From Diphasiastrum complanatum (lineage: Eukaryota; Streptophyta; Lycopodiopsida; Lycopodiales; Lycopodiaceae): a stretch of 64,000 nt of DNA. The translations under genes were made by a program, and so were the position numbers. The notes beneath the pieces are model-generated. The model saw nothing but the letters and a program-made list of their open reading frames with translations. It was not told the origin of the DNA and did not search any database. The stretch is taken from NCBI GenBank assembly GCA_029204225.1, contig MU831976.1, forward strand, positions 1 to 64,000, read 5' to 3'. Of the stretch, positions 52,758 to 63,900 are shown in pieces. The stretch's first letter is position 1, and each line of letters starts with the position of its first letter.

Positions 52758-52879
52758 CTGTTTCACATTCAAGTATAAGCTTATATGCGCCAATTTTCAT
52801 ATGTTTAGCTAATTAATTTATTGTGTCGCAATAACCAACAAAACAGTTTCATTGCACCATAACAAGAGGGCTTAATCTG

Positions 52880-55507
52880 TGGAGTCTAGCAAGAACATTG
52901 ACAACTTTTTTGCAATTTTCGAATTGCCTCCAGACTACATGGCCGAGGAGGAGTTCATTCCAGAGATTCACACAGGCCATTACTTCATAGACTTGTTGTT
53001 CTGTTTGGGATCAGATAAATGATATCGATGTTATTGACTACATAGATGTTCCTTTGGAAGAATCAATCCTTTATCCACATGAAGATGTAGATGGGATATC
53101 ACAAATAGATGTATGGTCTACCGTAGATCACAAAGAACACATGTCTTCCATGTTCTTCATATTTAACGCCCAATCACACCATCTGATGTTTACCAGTGTT
53201 ATGAGATCCGTTTCCAACGTGTGTGGAAATTTTGGCTGCTGGTCCTACATTTAGGCCTGCTCCTCGAAGCAAACAAGGTAAACCAAATCCAGAATATGAT
53301 ATCCAACGTAGGTGGAAAGATATGCAGACAAAAATCTATGTTCAAACCATGTATCCTGGAAGAGAAGGACTTTGATTCAAAAATAATTGTTCCAAACTAA
53401 TTTCTCATGTACAACAATGGGGAGACATTTTTTTATGATTGTCATGTTGATGTGGTGGGCGGACAACATAGAAGTTTGGTGCACACTCTGGATGCTGTGA
53501 AGTCCATTTGGATTGTTGGTCTTAGAAAATATGGAATTGCAGAGTCATTTGTCAAGGCAAGTTATGAAGCTTGTTTGTTTTTTCATGAAGTTCGTGAAAA
53601 AGTGCCTGGTCAAAAATGTGTGGTTAAGTATACACATGAATATATGGTGCCAGTGGATGAACTTCAACAAAAGGTAGAGGAGATAATTGTGGAGTATCAG
53701 GTGATGTTGGTTAAATTGAGGTCTAATGTGGGAGGTAAGATTGGGTGTCGTGTAAGGGACTACATTTGTCATCGGGGAAAGAGAAGGACTTCACCACAGA
53801 GCAACCATGTTGTTCGACGCAAAAGTTGCCAAGTGGGTTGCCCTTTTAGAATGAGTGTGACTATCCTAATTGAGATGAGAGGCATGGCATGTATTTAGCT
53901 ATATGCCGTACATGAGTACCATTGGCCTGACTCGAAAGAAGATGTGTTGCACCGGCATCCACATCCCCTTGTGGTGCATGCATGTGAGAAAGATCTACAA
54001 ATGTATAAGGAAGGCTCACATATATCGAACACATATGTCCAGCATGCATTGTTCCTTCAAGCACAAGTCAGCGAGGCAAACTAGACATGTTTTAGATTTT
54101 TCCTCATACCAAAGGAGATATCCCAATTATCTTATAGACTTCGTACAAAAGGTAATTTGATGTATGGGGTTAGGGTCTTGAAAGTTTTCATGTGCAACAT
54201 TTTATCCCATGTTTTGTTGTGTACATTTGTGGCTAATAAAGTGTACAATTATTAGATGCATTGAGCTCCGATGATTGGAGGAGCTTGAATCTGGAGGCAT
54301 AATAATTGCTTTCAAGTGGAAAGGTACATTGATTGTCCATTTAAAAAATCACATGTAGCCAAAAAAAAATTAGGAAATTTGCCTACAAGGCATATTGTTT
54401 ACTCTTTTCGATACAATTTTTTGAACAAGCAATCTTTTTTCAACCATACAACCCTGCACAGAAAGAGGAAGCCAAGAAGCCATTTGTATTGGTGATACAG
54501 GACCAATGGATGTTGTATATTGCTCGAAGCTTCTCTGAAAATAATGCATGGGCTGTTGACTCAACATTCAAGACCAATCAATTTGATTTTCCTCTATTTG
54601 GGGCTATTCTCCCAAATCAACTTGGTCACACCATGCCAATCTGGTTCATGATTTGTTTGGATGACAAAGGAATGCATCATCAGAGTATTGCATTGCAGTT
54701 GACTTTTCATGCCGTAAGTCTTGGATGTATACGACCACGTGCAATTGTCATAGACAAGTCCATCATGGAATTATAGGCAATAACAGAAGTACTTGCAACC
54801 GATGAGATATGTTCGCCGATAGTTGGGAAAGAAAACACTGAAGTGGCATGTGATATTTTGTTACGCACATTTCATGCCAAGAAGGCGTGGGTGGAGAGCC
54901 TCTTATCGAAACTACCAGTACATGATAAAGACTCTTTATAAAAAGACATGTGCGACTTGATGCATTCTAAATCTAAAAATGATTTTGATGGGCTAGTGGA
55001 AACATTTAAACTAAAATACAAAAACTCTAGTGATGTTTTACAATATGTCTGTAAGGGTTGGACGAAGAGAAGTTGTTTGGAGAAAGATGTGGCCACAGTG
55101 GGGACGTTTATTTCCACACAGACAGGTGGAAACAACGAACTTAATTGAAAGGACATGGCACCACCTTAAGTATAATGTGCTTCAAGGAAAAGTCAATCGC
55201 AAAGTGAGAGACCTTATCCACTCGTTGATTGGGTCGTCGGCGACAGGGACACACCTAGGTGAAACACTAATAGGGCATTATAAACTAAAGCGAGTGATTG
55301 GTGAGTGATGCTCTAAAACCCAAATGTTTGGATTTATGTGACTAGTTTTTTTTTCATTTAATTCGATATTTGTGACTGCTACATAGAAGTGTGTTGTTTA
55401 TTGGCAGATAATTCTGGTCGCTTCTCAAAGAGAGTGACAACTAGCACCCAAAGGCTACACAATCTTGCAAGAAATAAAATTTTTGAGCGGTACAAGGAGG
55501 ATAAAAG
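52880..55507 (+). pseudogene. MULE (FAR1/SWIM-type) transposase gene, left part
   Basis: After an acidic N-terminal part (PPDYMAEEEFIPEI), the frame 53407-53898 ends in RRKSCQVGCPFRMSV, like the C-terminal half of a FAR1-type zinc domain. The DDE core is at 54489-54776: WAVDSTFKTN (first Asp) and AIVIDKSIMEL (second Asp). Then CDILLRTFHAKKAW gives the C..FH....W motif of Mutator-like transposases. Likely introns are 54152-about 54264 and 55301-55407 (GT-AG). Several stops and frame changes mark it dead. The gene is interrupted at 55507 by copia H. Confidence 0.8.
55301..55407 (+). other. Probable intron in the MULE transposase
   Basis: GGTGAGTGA donor after RVIG and TTGGCAG acceptor before NSGRFSKR. 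It has a T-rich 3' end and is 107 bases long. Confidence 0.55.
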
Positions 55508-56243
55508 TGTGAAGAATTGAAAAAGATTATCTATGTTAGATATAGGGGTCTTATGTTTTTTACATCAAGCATCTAGGTGTAGGATGTTGATAGAAACAAA
55601 TTTGGCATAGATGGCAAATTATGCATTTCCACTTGTAATGCCACTATTGAGCCAAAATAGAGTAAGAGGCTAAACTCGTGCCAATTAGAGTGTAGACAAG
55701 TGTAATGCTTTTGTTTGATGAATTCTAAGAGGTCCAATAGGATTTAGAGGTGGAACCATGTGAGATCCAATAGGAATTTGAGGTGTTCTTGAATATAGTC
55801 CAATAGAATTAAGAGGTGCATGGATCAATGGTCCAATAGGATTAAGAGGTGACAAAGTGTGGTCCAATCATAGTTAAGCATAGTGGTAGCTCGTGGATCT
55901 ACTAGTATCATTATACTCCTCACTTTGAAGCTAATTGATTTGGTGATTATGTGGATTTTGAGTGTTATTGGATTTCTAGCTTTCTCTCTCTACCCAAGAG
56001 CTCATGATGGTTTTTCTCTCTCTACCCAAGGAGAGCAGCTTGTTTTTACTTAGAATATTTTTTGAATACTTCCCACACGTGTGAGTGAGAGTTGGAAGTG
56101 ATTGAATGCATTTAGTAGTGTGTTTTTGCCATAGGATTTAAGATTGATCTTGAATCTCAATCTAGTCTTGATCTTGGTGCATCTACACACCTTAGGAGAT
56201 CACAAGTACATGTTGTGGACAATCCACACGTGTGAATTCAACA
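55508..56243 (+). repeat. 5' LTR of copia H
   Basis: 736 bp. It contains five spaced CCAAT sequences (55731-55870), a short CT run near 56015 and a TGTGGA-CAA-TCCACA palindrome near its end. Confidence 0.92.
55725..55870. repeat. CCAAT minisatellite in the 5' LTR of copia H
   Basis: Five diverged units of about 30-38 bp around GGTCCAATAGGATTAAGAGG. The same array recurs at 58860-59003 in the other LTR. Confidence 0.82.
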
Positions 56244-56255
56244 TGGTATCAGAGA

Positions 56256-56997
56256 CTACCTAAGGTTACCATGCATTTTGATCCATTTAAGTGAAAACTA
56301 TTCATCAATCTTGAGCTAGAAATTGTCAAGGCCCATTTTCCTAGCTATCTTGTTCAATTTTGGATCATAAGATATCAAAAGGACATTGATTGGGTCTAAA
56401 CTGCTACTGTACGGAATTAGGTGCTCAGACACGTGTGAGGAACATCCAATTCCAGTTTGGAAGTTCTCTCTCATGCTTGATCCATTTATCTTGCTTGATA
56501 GCTTGTTTTGAAGCTATTTTTGTCTAGTTTCTGATGCAATCAGTTTCATTCTATTTGGTTGAGCCAATCAGAAGTTACAAGCTTTTGAAGATGATTAGGT
56601 AGGGCACCTAGACTTGGGTGGACACATTTGGTTTGGTCAAGAGATTGCTTGGTTTATCCAAAATCACAGTTGTATGCTTACCAATCTCATCTATATGCGA
56701 TCTAGGCACTGTTTTGAGATCTTAGTCATTTTGTTTCATGCAATATCATTGTATTTGAGTCAAATTTGGTTTCTTAGTGTACTTCACACGTGCTAAGAGT
56801 GTTTTATCCTAACTTTGCCTATACTCCATCATTTGATGTGAAATAGATCTTGTTTTAGAGAGATTTGTGTAGCTAGTGAGAATCAATTCACAAATAGTTG
56901 CAAGATCTTTCATAGGAGGAGATAGTACTCTATTATTGGATTCTATAGAGAGTGTGTAGCAACATACTCTCCTCGGATTTTCTCACCAAGAAGATCC
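56256..56997 (+). other. Copia H leader without gag
   Basis: About 740 bases between the primer site and the RT frame. No gag, zinc knuckle or protease similarity is seen in any frame. Confidence 0.6.
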
Positions 56998-57759
56998 ATG
57001 AGAGATAGATCCGAGCCTAAGAGGCTCTCATATGTTGACAAAGGCAAACAAATGGATCTTGATTCCACTAATCATGTTTTCTATGTCTCTCATGAAGAGC
57101 CAAAGAATGTACAAGAGGCAATCAATACCAAGGAGTGGTATGATGCCATGAAGCAAGAGTATGGTGCATTGATCACCAACAATACTTGGGAGCTTGTGGA
57201 TCCTCCATCCAATGGCTGCAAGTGGGTATTTCGGATCAAGTTCAATCATGATGGCACCATCAACAAACATAAAGCAAGATTATGTGCCAAAGGATTTGCT
57301 CAAATCCATGGCCTTGATTATGAGGAGACCTTTGCACCCGTTGCAAAGATGGTGACAATAAGAATTCTTATTTCTCTTGCTTGTTTCTTCAAGTGGAAAG
57401 TGCTCCAATTAGATGTATCCAATGCTTTTCTAAATGGTTATCTTGAGGAGGAGATCTATATGGAACAACCTCAAGGATTCATCAAGGATGAGTCCAAAGT
57501 GTGCTTGCTCTTCAAAAGTCTTTATGGACTCAAGCAAGCACCAAGATCATGGTATTCAAGACTTAACTCTTTTCTTATCTCACTAGGATTTACTCTTAGT
57601 GACTATGATCCTTCCATGTATCTAAAGTTTGTTGATAGCAATATTGTCATTCTTCTAATTTATGTTGATGACATTATTCTTTGTGGAAGTTGTATCAAGC
57701 TAGTTGATGAAACTAAGCTAGCACTTGGATGTGAGTTTAAAATGCAAGATCTAGGATAG
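56998..57759 (+). CDS. Copia H reverse transcriptase (open frame, non-autonomous element)
   Basis: An uninterrupted 253-codon frame covering nearly the entire copia RT: NVQEAINTKEWYDAMKQEYG, NTWELVDPPSNGCKWVFRIK, HKARLCAKGFAQ, LDVSNAFLNGYLEEEIYMEQ, LYGLKQAPRSWY and the catalytic box LIYVDDIILCGS. It ends FKMQDLG with a TAG where the protein would continue (GxIQYILGLEI in the following codons), so a single nonsense change separates it from the rest. The ATG at 56998 is within the linker, not a natural start. No integrase precedes it. Confidence 0.9.
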   Translation: MRDRSEPKRLSYVDKGKQMDLDSTNHVFYVSHEEPKNVQEAINTKEWYDAMKQEYGALITNNTWELVDPPSNGCKWVFRIKFNHDGTINKHKARLCAKGFAQIHGLDYEETFAPVAKMVTIRILISLACFFKWKVLQLDVSNAFLNGYLEEEIYMEQPQGFIKDESKVCLLFKSLYGLKQAPRSWYSRLNSFLISLGFTLSDYDPSMYLKFVDSNIVILLIYVDDIILCGSCIKLVDETKLALGCEFKMQDLG

Positions 57760-58622
57760 ATACAATACATCCTAGGCCTAGAAATTGTTTTTTATGAAAA
57801 TCATGTCTTTATATGTCAATCTAGATATGCTCACTCTATGTTGAAAAAATTCCATATGGAAAATTCTAAGAGCATAGATACTCCAATAGAGCAAATTGTA
57901 AAAGATCCTAATAAAGGTGATGAAAGATCCTTTGAGGACATCACACTTTTAGGAGTCTTGTAGGCTCCTTGATTTGGCTTACCAGTACTAGGCCCGATCT
58001 AAGTTTTTGTGTGCACAAATTGAGTCAATTTATGCAAGATCCTAAGATCCATCATTGGAAGATAGCCAAGAGGATTCTAAGATATGTATCTTCATCTTGT
58101 GATTATGGTCTACTCTATAAAAGTGAAGATCTATCCATTGTTGGCTACTCGGATTCGGACTTTGCAAGTGACAAGATGGATCGAAAGTCTATTAGTGCAT
58201 GCACTATCGTTCTTGGAGGCAATCTAATATCTTGGCTTTCCAAAAAGCAAGATACTATATCTCTCTCTTCATGTGAGGCCAAGTACAAAGCACTCACTAC
58301 AACTACCAAAGAGGTGCTTTGGATCAAGAGGTTATTAATGGAGCTAAAGTGCATCAAGGAAGATGATCTACCAATGATCAAGTGTGATAACATCTCGGCC
58401 TAAGCTCTTGCCAATAATCCCATATTTCATGCAAGAAGCAAGCACATAGAAGTGGCACACCATTTTGTGAGATAAACGCTTATTGGAGGAGAAATCTATT
58501 TGGAGCATGTCAACTCGTCCTCTTGTATTGCCAATCTACTCACCAAGCCTTTGAGCAAAAGTGCTTTCATCAAGCATAGATCTAATCTTGGAGTCATATC
58601 AAGATCAATGCTCAAATCTTCA
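57760..58622 (+). pseudogene. Copia H RT tail and RNase H
   Basis: Continues after the TAG at 57757 with IQYILGLEIVFYENHVFICQ. A frame change follows, then SLIWLTSTRPDLSFCVHKLS and YSDSDFASDKMDRKSIS. ISWLSKKQDTISLSSCEAKY, MIKCDNISA (stop after Ala) and NPIFHARSKHIEVAHHFVR follow. The terminal LLTKPLSKSAF block ends near 58580. RNase H motifs are complete but have two or three stops. Confidence 0.87.
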
Positions 58623-58640
58623 TAGATAATTTTTTAGGAG

Positions 58641-59143
58641 TGTGAAGAGTTGAAAAAGATTATCTATGTTAGATATAGGGGTCTTATGTTTTTTACATCA
58701 AGCATCTAGGTGTAGGATGTTGATAGGAACAAATTTGGCATAGATGGCAAATTATGCATTTCCACTTGTAATGCCACTATTGAGCCAAAATAGAGTAAGA
58801 GGCTAAACTCGTGCCAATTAGAGTGTAGACAAGTGTAATGCTTTTGTTTGATGAATTCTAAGAGGTCCAATAGGATTCAGAGGTGGAACCATGTGAGGTC
58901 CAATAGGAATTTGAGGTGTGCTTGAATATAGTCCAGTAGAATTAGGAGGTGCATGGATCAATGGTCCAATAGGATTAAGAGGTGACAAAGTGTGGTCCAA
59001 TCATAGTTAAGCATAGTGGTAGCTCGTGGATCTACTAGTATCATTGTACTCCTCATTTTGAAGCTAATTGATTTGGTGATTATGTGGATTTTGAGTGTTA
59101 TTGGATTTCTAGCTTTCTCTCTCTACCCGAGAGCTCATGATGG

Positions 59144-59241
<98 letters not shown>

Positions 59242-59459
59242 CCGAGGAGAGCAGCTTGTTTTTACTTAAAATATTTTTTGAATACTTCCCACACGTGTGA
59301 GTGAGAGTTGAAAGTGATTGAATGCGTGTAGTAGTGTGTTTTTGCCATAGGATTTAAGATTGATCTTGAATCTCAATCTAGTCTTGATCTTGGTGCATCT
59401 ACACACCTTAGGAGATCACAAGTACATGTTGTGGACAATCCACACGTGTGAAATCAACA
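58641..59459 (+). repeat. 3' LTR of copia H
   Basis: 819 bp, 83 longer than the 5' LTR. The difference is essentially the expanded CT run at 59148-59239. The rest is nearly identical, so the insertion is young. Confidence 0.92.
59148..59239. repeat. (CT)46 microsatellite in the 3' LTR of copia H
   Basis: Perfect run; the sister LTR has only about five CT units at the equivalent place (near 56013-56024). Confidence 0.97.
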
Positions 59460-60093
59460 AAAGGTACCCTAAGGCTCCTAGATGAAGATGCTTTATCTTT
59501 TCGTATGAGGAGTGAAGGCAACATCAGGTTTGGTACATAGTGGATATCCCCCATGACATTGCATGCTCTTGTTTTGATAGCTCTTTCCAATGCAAGCAAA
59601 TAACTGCAACCAGGCTAGTGGCCGAACATTTCTACCCAACTCTTTGAAAAAAACATACACTATTTAACACCCAACACGATCTAGCATGCGACCAATAGGG
59701 GGGGAACACATAAGATATTTTGAATAGTTTCTCCAATAATCCTAAGCATTCCCAGTTGGTTGAGACACTATCAATGAAAACTGATATTCTTCGCCAAACA
59801 TTAGAAACAAACTCCACGAATTTGTGCTCGAAGACTTAAACACTGTCCACTAAGGATGACAGGCTTTACAAGATGCACACACCACCTTTGGAACTACTGT
59901 AGAGCGACAAATACATCTATGCCAAAGAGGGGATCCATATGTTCTCTTCAACGTAATGTGACTAGAACACGAATGGGACATGGGAAAAGAAATATTCCCA
60001 CACAAAAGGGTTTTACCAATTCAAAAAAGTTGGGCTCAATGGAGGAGCCCATGCTAGGAAGGCCCGCAAGCTCCACAATCGAAAATCGTAAAT
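59460..60093 (+). pseudogene. MULE transposase gene, right part (SWIM zinc finger and tail)
   Basis: Immediately after copia H, the frame at 59534-59640 reads YIVDIPHDIACSCFDSSFQC, then KQITATRLVAEHFYPTL. This is the SWIM motif CxC...CxH, with Gln (59597-59599) in place of the final His. SWIM fingers follow the DDE core in MULE/FAR1 transposases. The frame 59856-60093 has a basic tail (RTRMGHGKRN, ...MLGRPAS), plausible as the C-terminus. No terminal inverted repeats of the MULE were found. Confidence 0.7.
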
Positions 60094-60417
60094 AGATTCA
60101 CTTGGGTACTCCGGGCATGCATACAGTCACAAACCTAATATTGTTAGAGGTTGGTAATGTAAAGAATGCAAAAAAAATTTAGATATTTGGTTTGCATAGC
60201 AAGCTCCAATACTCAATATAAATAGACACACAATGCATTTTTCAATCTCATGCAAATATTATCCCACAAAAATATTGCAGCTCCAAGGTCATCATGCATT
60301 ATTTACTTAGAGCAATATGGAAGAATTGCAATCTTCTTGCTCAAAATATCGTGCTTAACACACTTCTTTGCTCTTGTGTAGTCCCCTGCAATAATTTGAC
60401 ATCACACACACCATGTC

Positions 60418-60990
60418 TCAGCAGCTGCCCAAAATTTTCACTTGCCAGTAGCTTAAATTCGCCTCAACTATGGATTCAATAATGTGGGTTGTCTTGCTTT
60501 TTAGCGTCGCACAACACTGAATGTGCATGTCTATTTTGTAAGTAGATTCTGGAATTAAGAATTGGAAATTGTTTCCCATCGCTTCTATTTGCTGGAATAA
60601 GTAAATGTCGTAGTTATGACCCTTTAGTTTGGACTTGGTATTGCCTTCTAACCTCCATCCACATGGCATCGTTGTTTCTTCGTTTAGGTCTGGAATTGAT
60701 ATGCTCATTTCTTCATTCAAGTCAGGAACACTACACACACGAGTTCTCTTCACCTCCACCATGTTTTCTTCGAGAATAGCTTGTCTTAAATGGGCCTCAT
60801 CATCACCATGTGAGCTTTCTAGTGTGGTGAATGTGACAACAACAGGGTTGTTTAGATTTTGTAATTCCACTCCTGCTGTTGAAGTAATGTTGTGGAATAT
60901 GAAATTGAAAAAAGATGTGATTTTGGTGCAAGATGTAGATATGAACCTTTTGGTGCAATATGTAGATATGAACACATGCAGCAATAACAT
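60418..60990 (-). CDS. Unidentified 190-codon ORF with duplicated PDLNEE motif
   Basis: One of the longest uninterrupted frames outside the LTR elements. The N-terminus repeats FISTxCTK twice. Residues about 98-120 contain VPDLNEEMSISIPDLNEETT, two DLN motifs resembling plant EAR-type repression motifs but not matching DLNxxP exactly. A basic GNTKSKLKGHNYDIYLF segment follows. The C-terminus is Cys/Ser-containing with no family recognised. It starts at 60990 (ATG). It may be an exon, a piece of another element or chance; no splice structure was traced. Confidence 0.3.
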   Translation of the reverse strand: MLLLHVFISTYCTKRFISTSCTKITSFFNFIFHNITSTAGVELQNLNNPVVVTFTTLESSHGDDEAHLRQAILEENMVEVKRTRVCSVPDLNEEMSISIPDLNEETTMPCGWRLEGNTKSKLKGHNYDIYLFQQIEAMGNNFQFLIPESTYKIDMHIQCCATLKSKTTHIIESIVEANLSYWQVKILGSC

Positions 60991-60999
60991 GAGTTACTG

Positions 61000-63900
61000 T
61001 ATTGATGTCACCTTGAGAGGCAGTTCATGTAAAATGTTTTTTGCATTTATGGTTTCATGCAAAGTGTTTTTTTTGCCTTAATGTTCATTTTTTCAGGGAA
61101 CAAGATTATCTCTGACTTGAACCAGAAATAGCCAACAAAGGCGAGAAAGACAGATTTAGAGCTCAACTTTATACGACACATAGTATTTAGTATAAGTTTG
61201 TTATTGATTTCACTTTGCATTCACACCGATGCTATATTTTGAGCAAAGGTGAATGTAAACATATGTTATTTCCAATTACTAGCTTGCCAGAGGCGAGTGC
61301 CAACAATATGGCTTAGTTAAATTGAAAAAATAAAATGGCTTAGCTGTAATATTAGTAGTTATTACATGTTCATTTGAATACATTGATGGTTGTCGTCAGA
61401 ATACATCAAATCTATATTTCAATAACCTTTTGGTTCTTTGCTTATTTACGCAATGGATATGCATAAGGATGTTTTTAGCATGAGATGGTTCATTGTTTAT
61501 CATCTTAGCATGATCTTACTAAGGTATAGAGGTTGCCTGGTGGGCATGCCACATTTTGGTTTTGCTTGGGATTCGATTCCCCATTAACCTTGCATGGTCC
61601 ATGGATAAATACTTTAAATGCATTTCTAGTAAGTGAAGCCACGTATTGGTGCATGTTCTTTTGAACCCTAAATCCGATAATACCATTGGCTTGAGAACAT
61701 TATGTTGTTTGCAGCATGAATCAGTTTGATGATGTCGGAACTACTTGTCATTGCTATTGAGAAACCATTTGGAAGTAGACCAAACAAAAACTTTATAATA
61801 CTCATCGTCTATAATTTTATGACATGCATTGGTAATTTATATATTTTCATGTCATTTTACTTTTTGTAGTGCACATTGTATAATAGCACATTCACTACAG
61901 GAAGCGTTGTTATTCACAATTTAGTTACCGTCCAAGGCCATTAATTTCAACTAGCTCTTCGATTGTCTTTGGTAATCTTTTGCCAATCTGATGAAGCTCA
62001 ACGTTCCTACAAAGGTTACAAAAATGTCAGTATCGTCACATTTCACATATGGAAAGAGTGCTACTAAGCCTCTAGAATGTTGCATGCATGAGAATTGAAG
62101 TAGCCAAACTTGCCTAAAAAATGAGATCATACTGTATGGGGCATATACCTTTGAAAAGGCAGTTGAAAAAAAAAACACAATGGATAGTGAGAAGCAAGCC
62201 CCATAATATGGGAAGGCATGAGATTTCTCCCATCTTTTACAAGGGTAATGCGAAGCTTTTCCAGAGCGAAATATATTTTGCATGATAACCTATTCTAGAA
62301 ATGCTACTTCCCTTCAGAAGCTGCATAAGCTTCTATATAAATTGCATAGGCCTTACCAAAATTCAAGATTCTCCCTATATAAATTTCAAAATAACGATAC
62401 ATAAACTTGTGTATATGGATAACTATTTGCCAACGCCAAACAATTTTTTCAAACAGTATACTTACTAGCTTAGCTCATAGATTTCATTGTCATTTTTTTT
62501 AAAACTTATGATTTGTATATTGTATATGGTATGTATTTGCAATATTATGTTTGATTAATTTTAAACCCCATTTTAATAGACAATTAGTTAAAATCAAATT
62601 TGTGCAATCTAACCTGCCATATTAATGTGTAATTAATTCATAATTAATTATTTGCAATTCAATTTTTTAAACCACAACCAACTGCCAAAGTGTGCCAAAG
62701 TAACCTTAGTTGAAAGCTTGAAAGACATTTATATTTTGTTTTAAAATCGTATGAAAGTGCACGTGAAAGGTGAGTGAAAGGCATTTTTGAATAGTGGAAG
62801 AGGATGGGCAGAAGGGTAGGTGGGGGCGGTACAACAATGGCACCTGCCATGATGTCATTAACACGTGACATTTATCTAACTCCTTCACTCATAATCCAAA
62901 TCGTGCCTGCTAGAGACGGGGCCATGCCATCTTATCTAGCACATGGTGGCAACTCAAGATAAGTTTGAAAAGTGACAAAGACCCATTTTCCTCCTAGGAC
63001 CAATGGGAGTACTTCATTTTAAATTTGAGACCTACCGGGCAATGCAGTTTGAAACCACCCCAAATGTGACATTTTGACTTACAGCAGATAGCCACAATCG
63101 CTTGTTGGTGATGAGTCTATGACATGAAGCTATAAAAGAAAGAAACTATCTAGAAAAAGAGAACTCGGAAAAAGAAAAAAAGATGATGTGTACATATTTT
63201 GTCCATTTTACATAATTTAGTGCATTCTTTGAGTTCTTTCGGAGGCAATGTTCTGAAAACCTTTTTTTGGGCTATCACATAACAACCTGCACTTTTTAAG
63301 CTTCCTTGATTTTTTGAGGATTGTTACTCATAAAAGGCTTTATATGCAACATGCATGCCAATTAATCTGGAAAACCTCTTTTAAGTTACCCTAAAGAAAA
63401 CCTGCATATTAGATAGAAATTTTCAATTTTTTGAAGACTTTTACTTATGAAAAGTGTATATGCTTGTGATGCTCAGTTTTTTTTACGACTTACCCATGAA
63501 AAGGTATATATACTTGTGATGCTGGTTTTTGAGAGAACTTGCAAATTCCATTCCTGTAGTTTGCCAATTTTCCCGAGCACTTTGCATGCATATGTAAAAA
63601 GAAAAAAGCCAAAATATATGTGATGTCATTTTTTGAGAAAAGATCTAAGTTTCACTCCTTTTGACTAAATTTTCATGATGTCATTTTTTGAGCAAGATCA
63701 AAAGATCAAAGTTTCATTCTTTAATTGGTGGGCTTTTTGATCAAAGTTTCTTGGTGGGCTTTCTGATCACTTGTGTATATAAATTAAACTTCAAATGAAT
63801 TACTGTGCCAGGAGCATCCTGACATACTCTATAAAGCTAGCTTGTCAGTTGGGATGTTATGCTGTACTGCCTTGCATATCATACTGTGACATATCATTCA

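Larger units (their letters stand above)
55508..59459 (+). mobile_element. Copia H: non-autonomous copia element inserted in the MULE gene
   Basis: LTRs are 55508-56243 and 58641-59459 (both TGTGAAGA...CAACA). The primer site TGGTATCAGAGA is at 56244-56255. The interior holds RT and RNase H but no gag, protease or integrase. Flanks AAAG (55504-55507) and AAAG (59460-59463) form a 4-bp duplication (AAAAG/AAAGG if 5 bp). MULE coding sequence lies on both sides. Confidence 0.92.

Noticed and set aside
55685-55867. 60-codon minus ORFs with repeated NPIGP (also 58818-59000)
   Set aside because: Product of the CCAAT minisatellite in the H LTRs; same array in both LTRs, no gene context.
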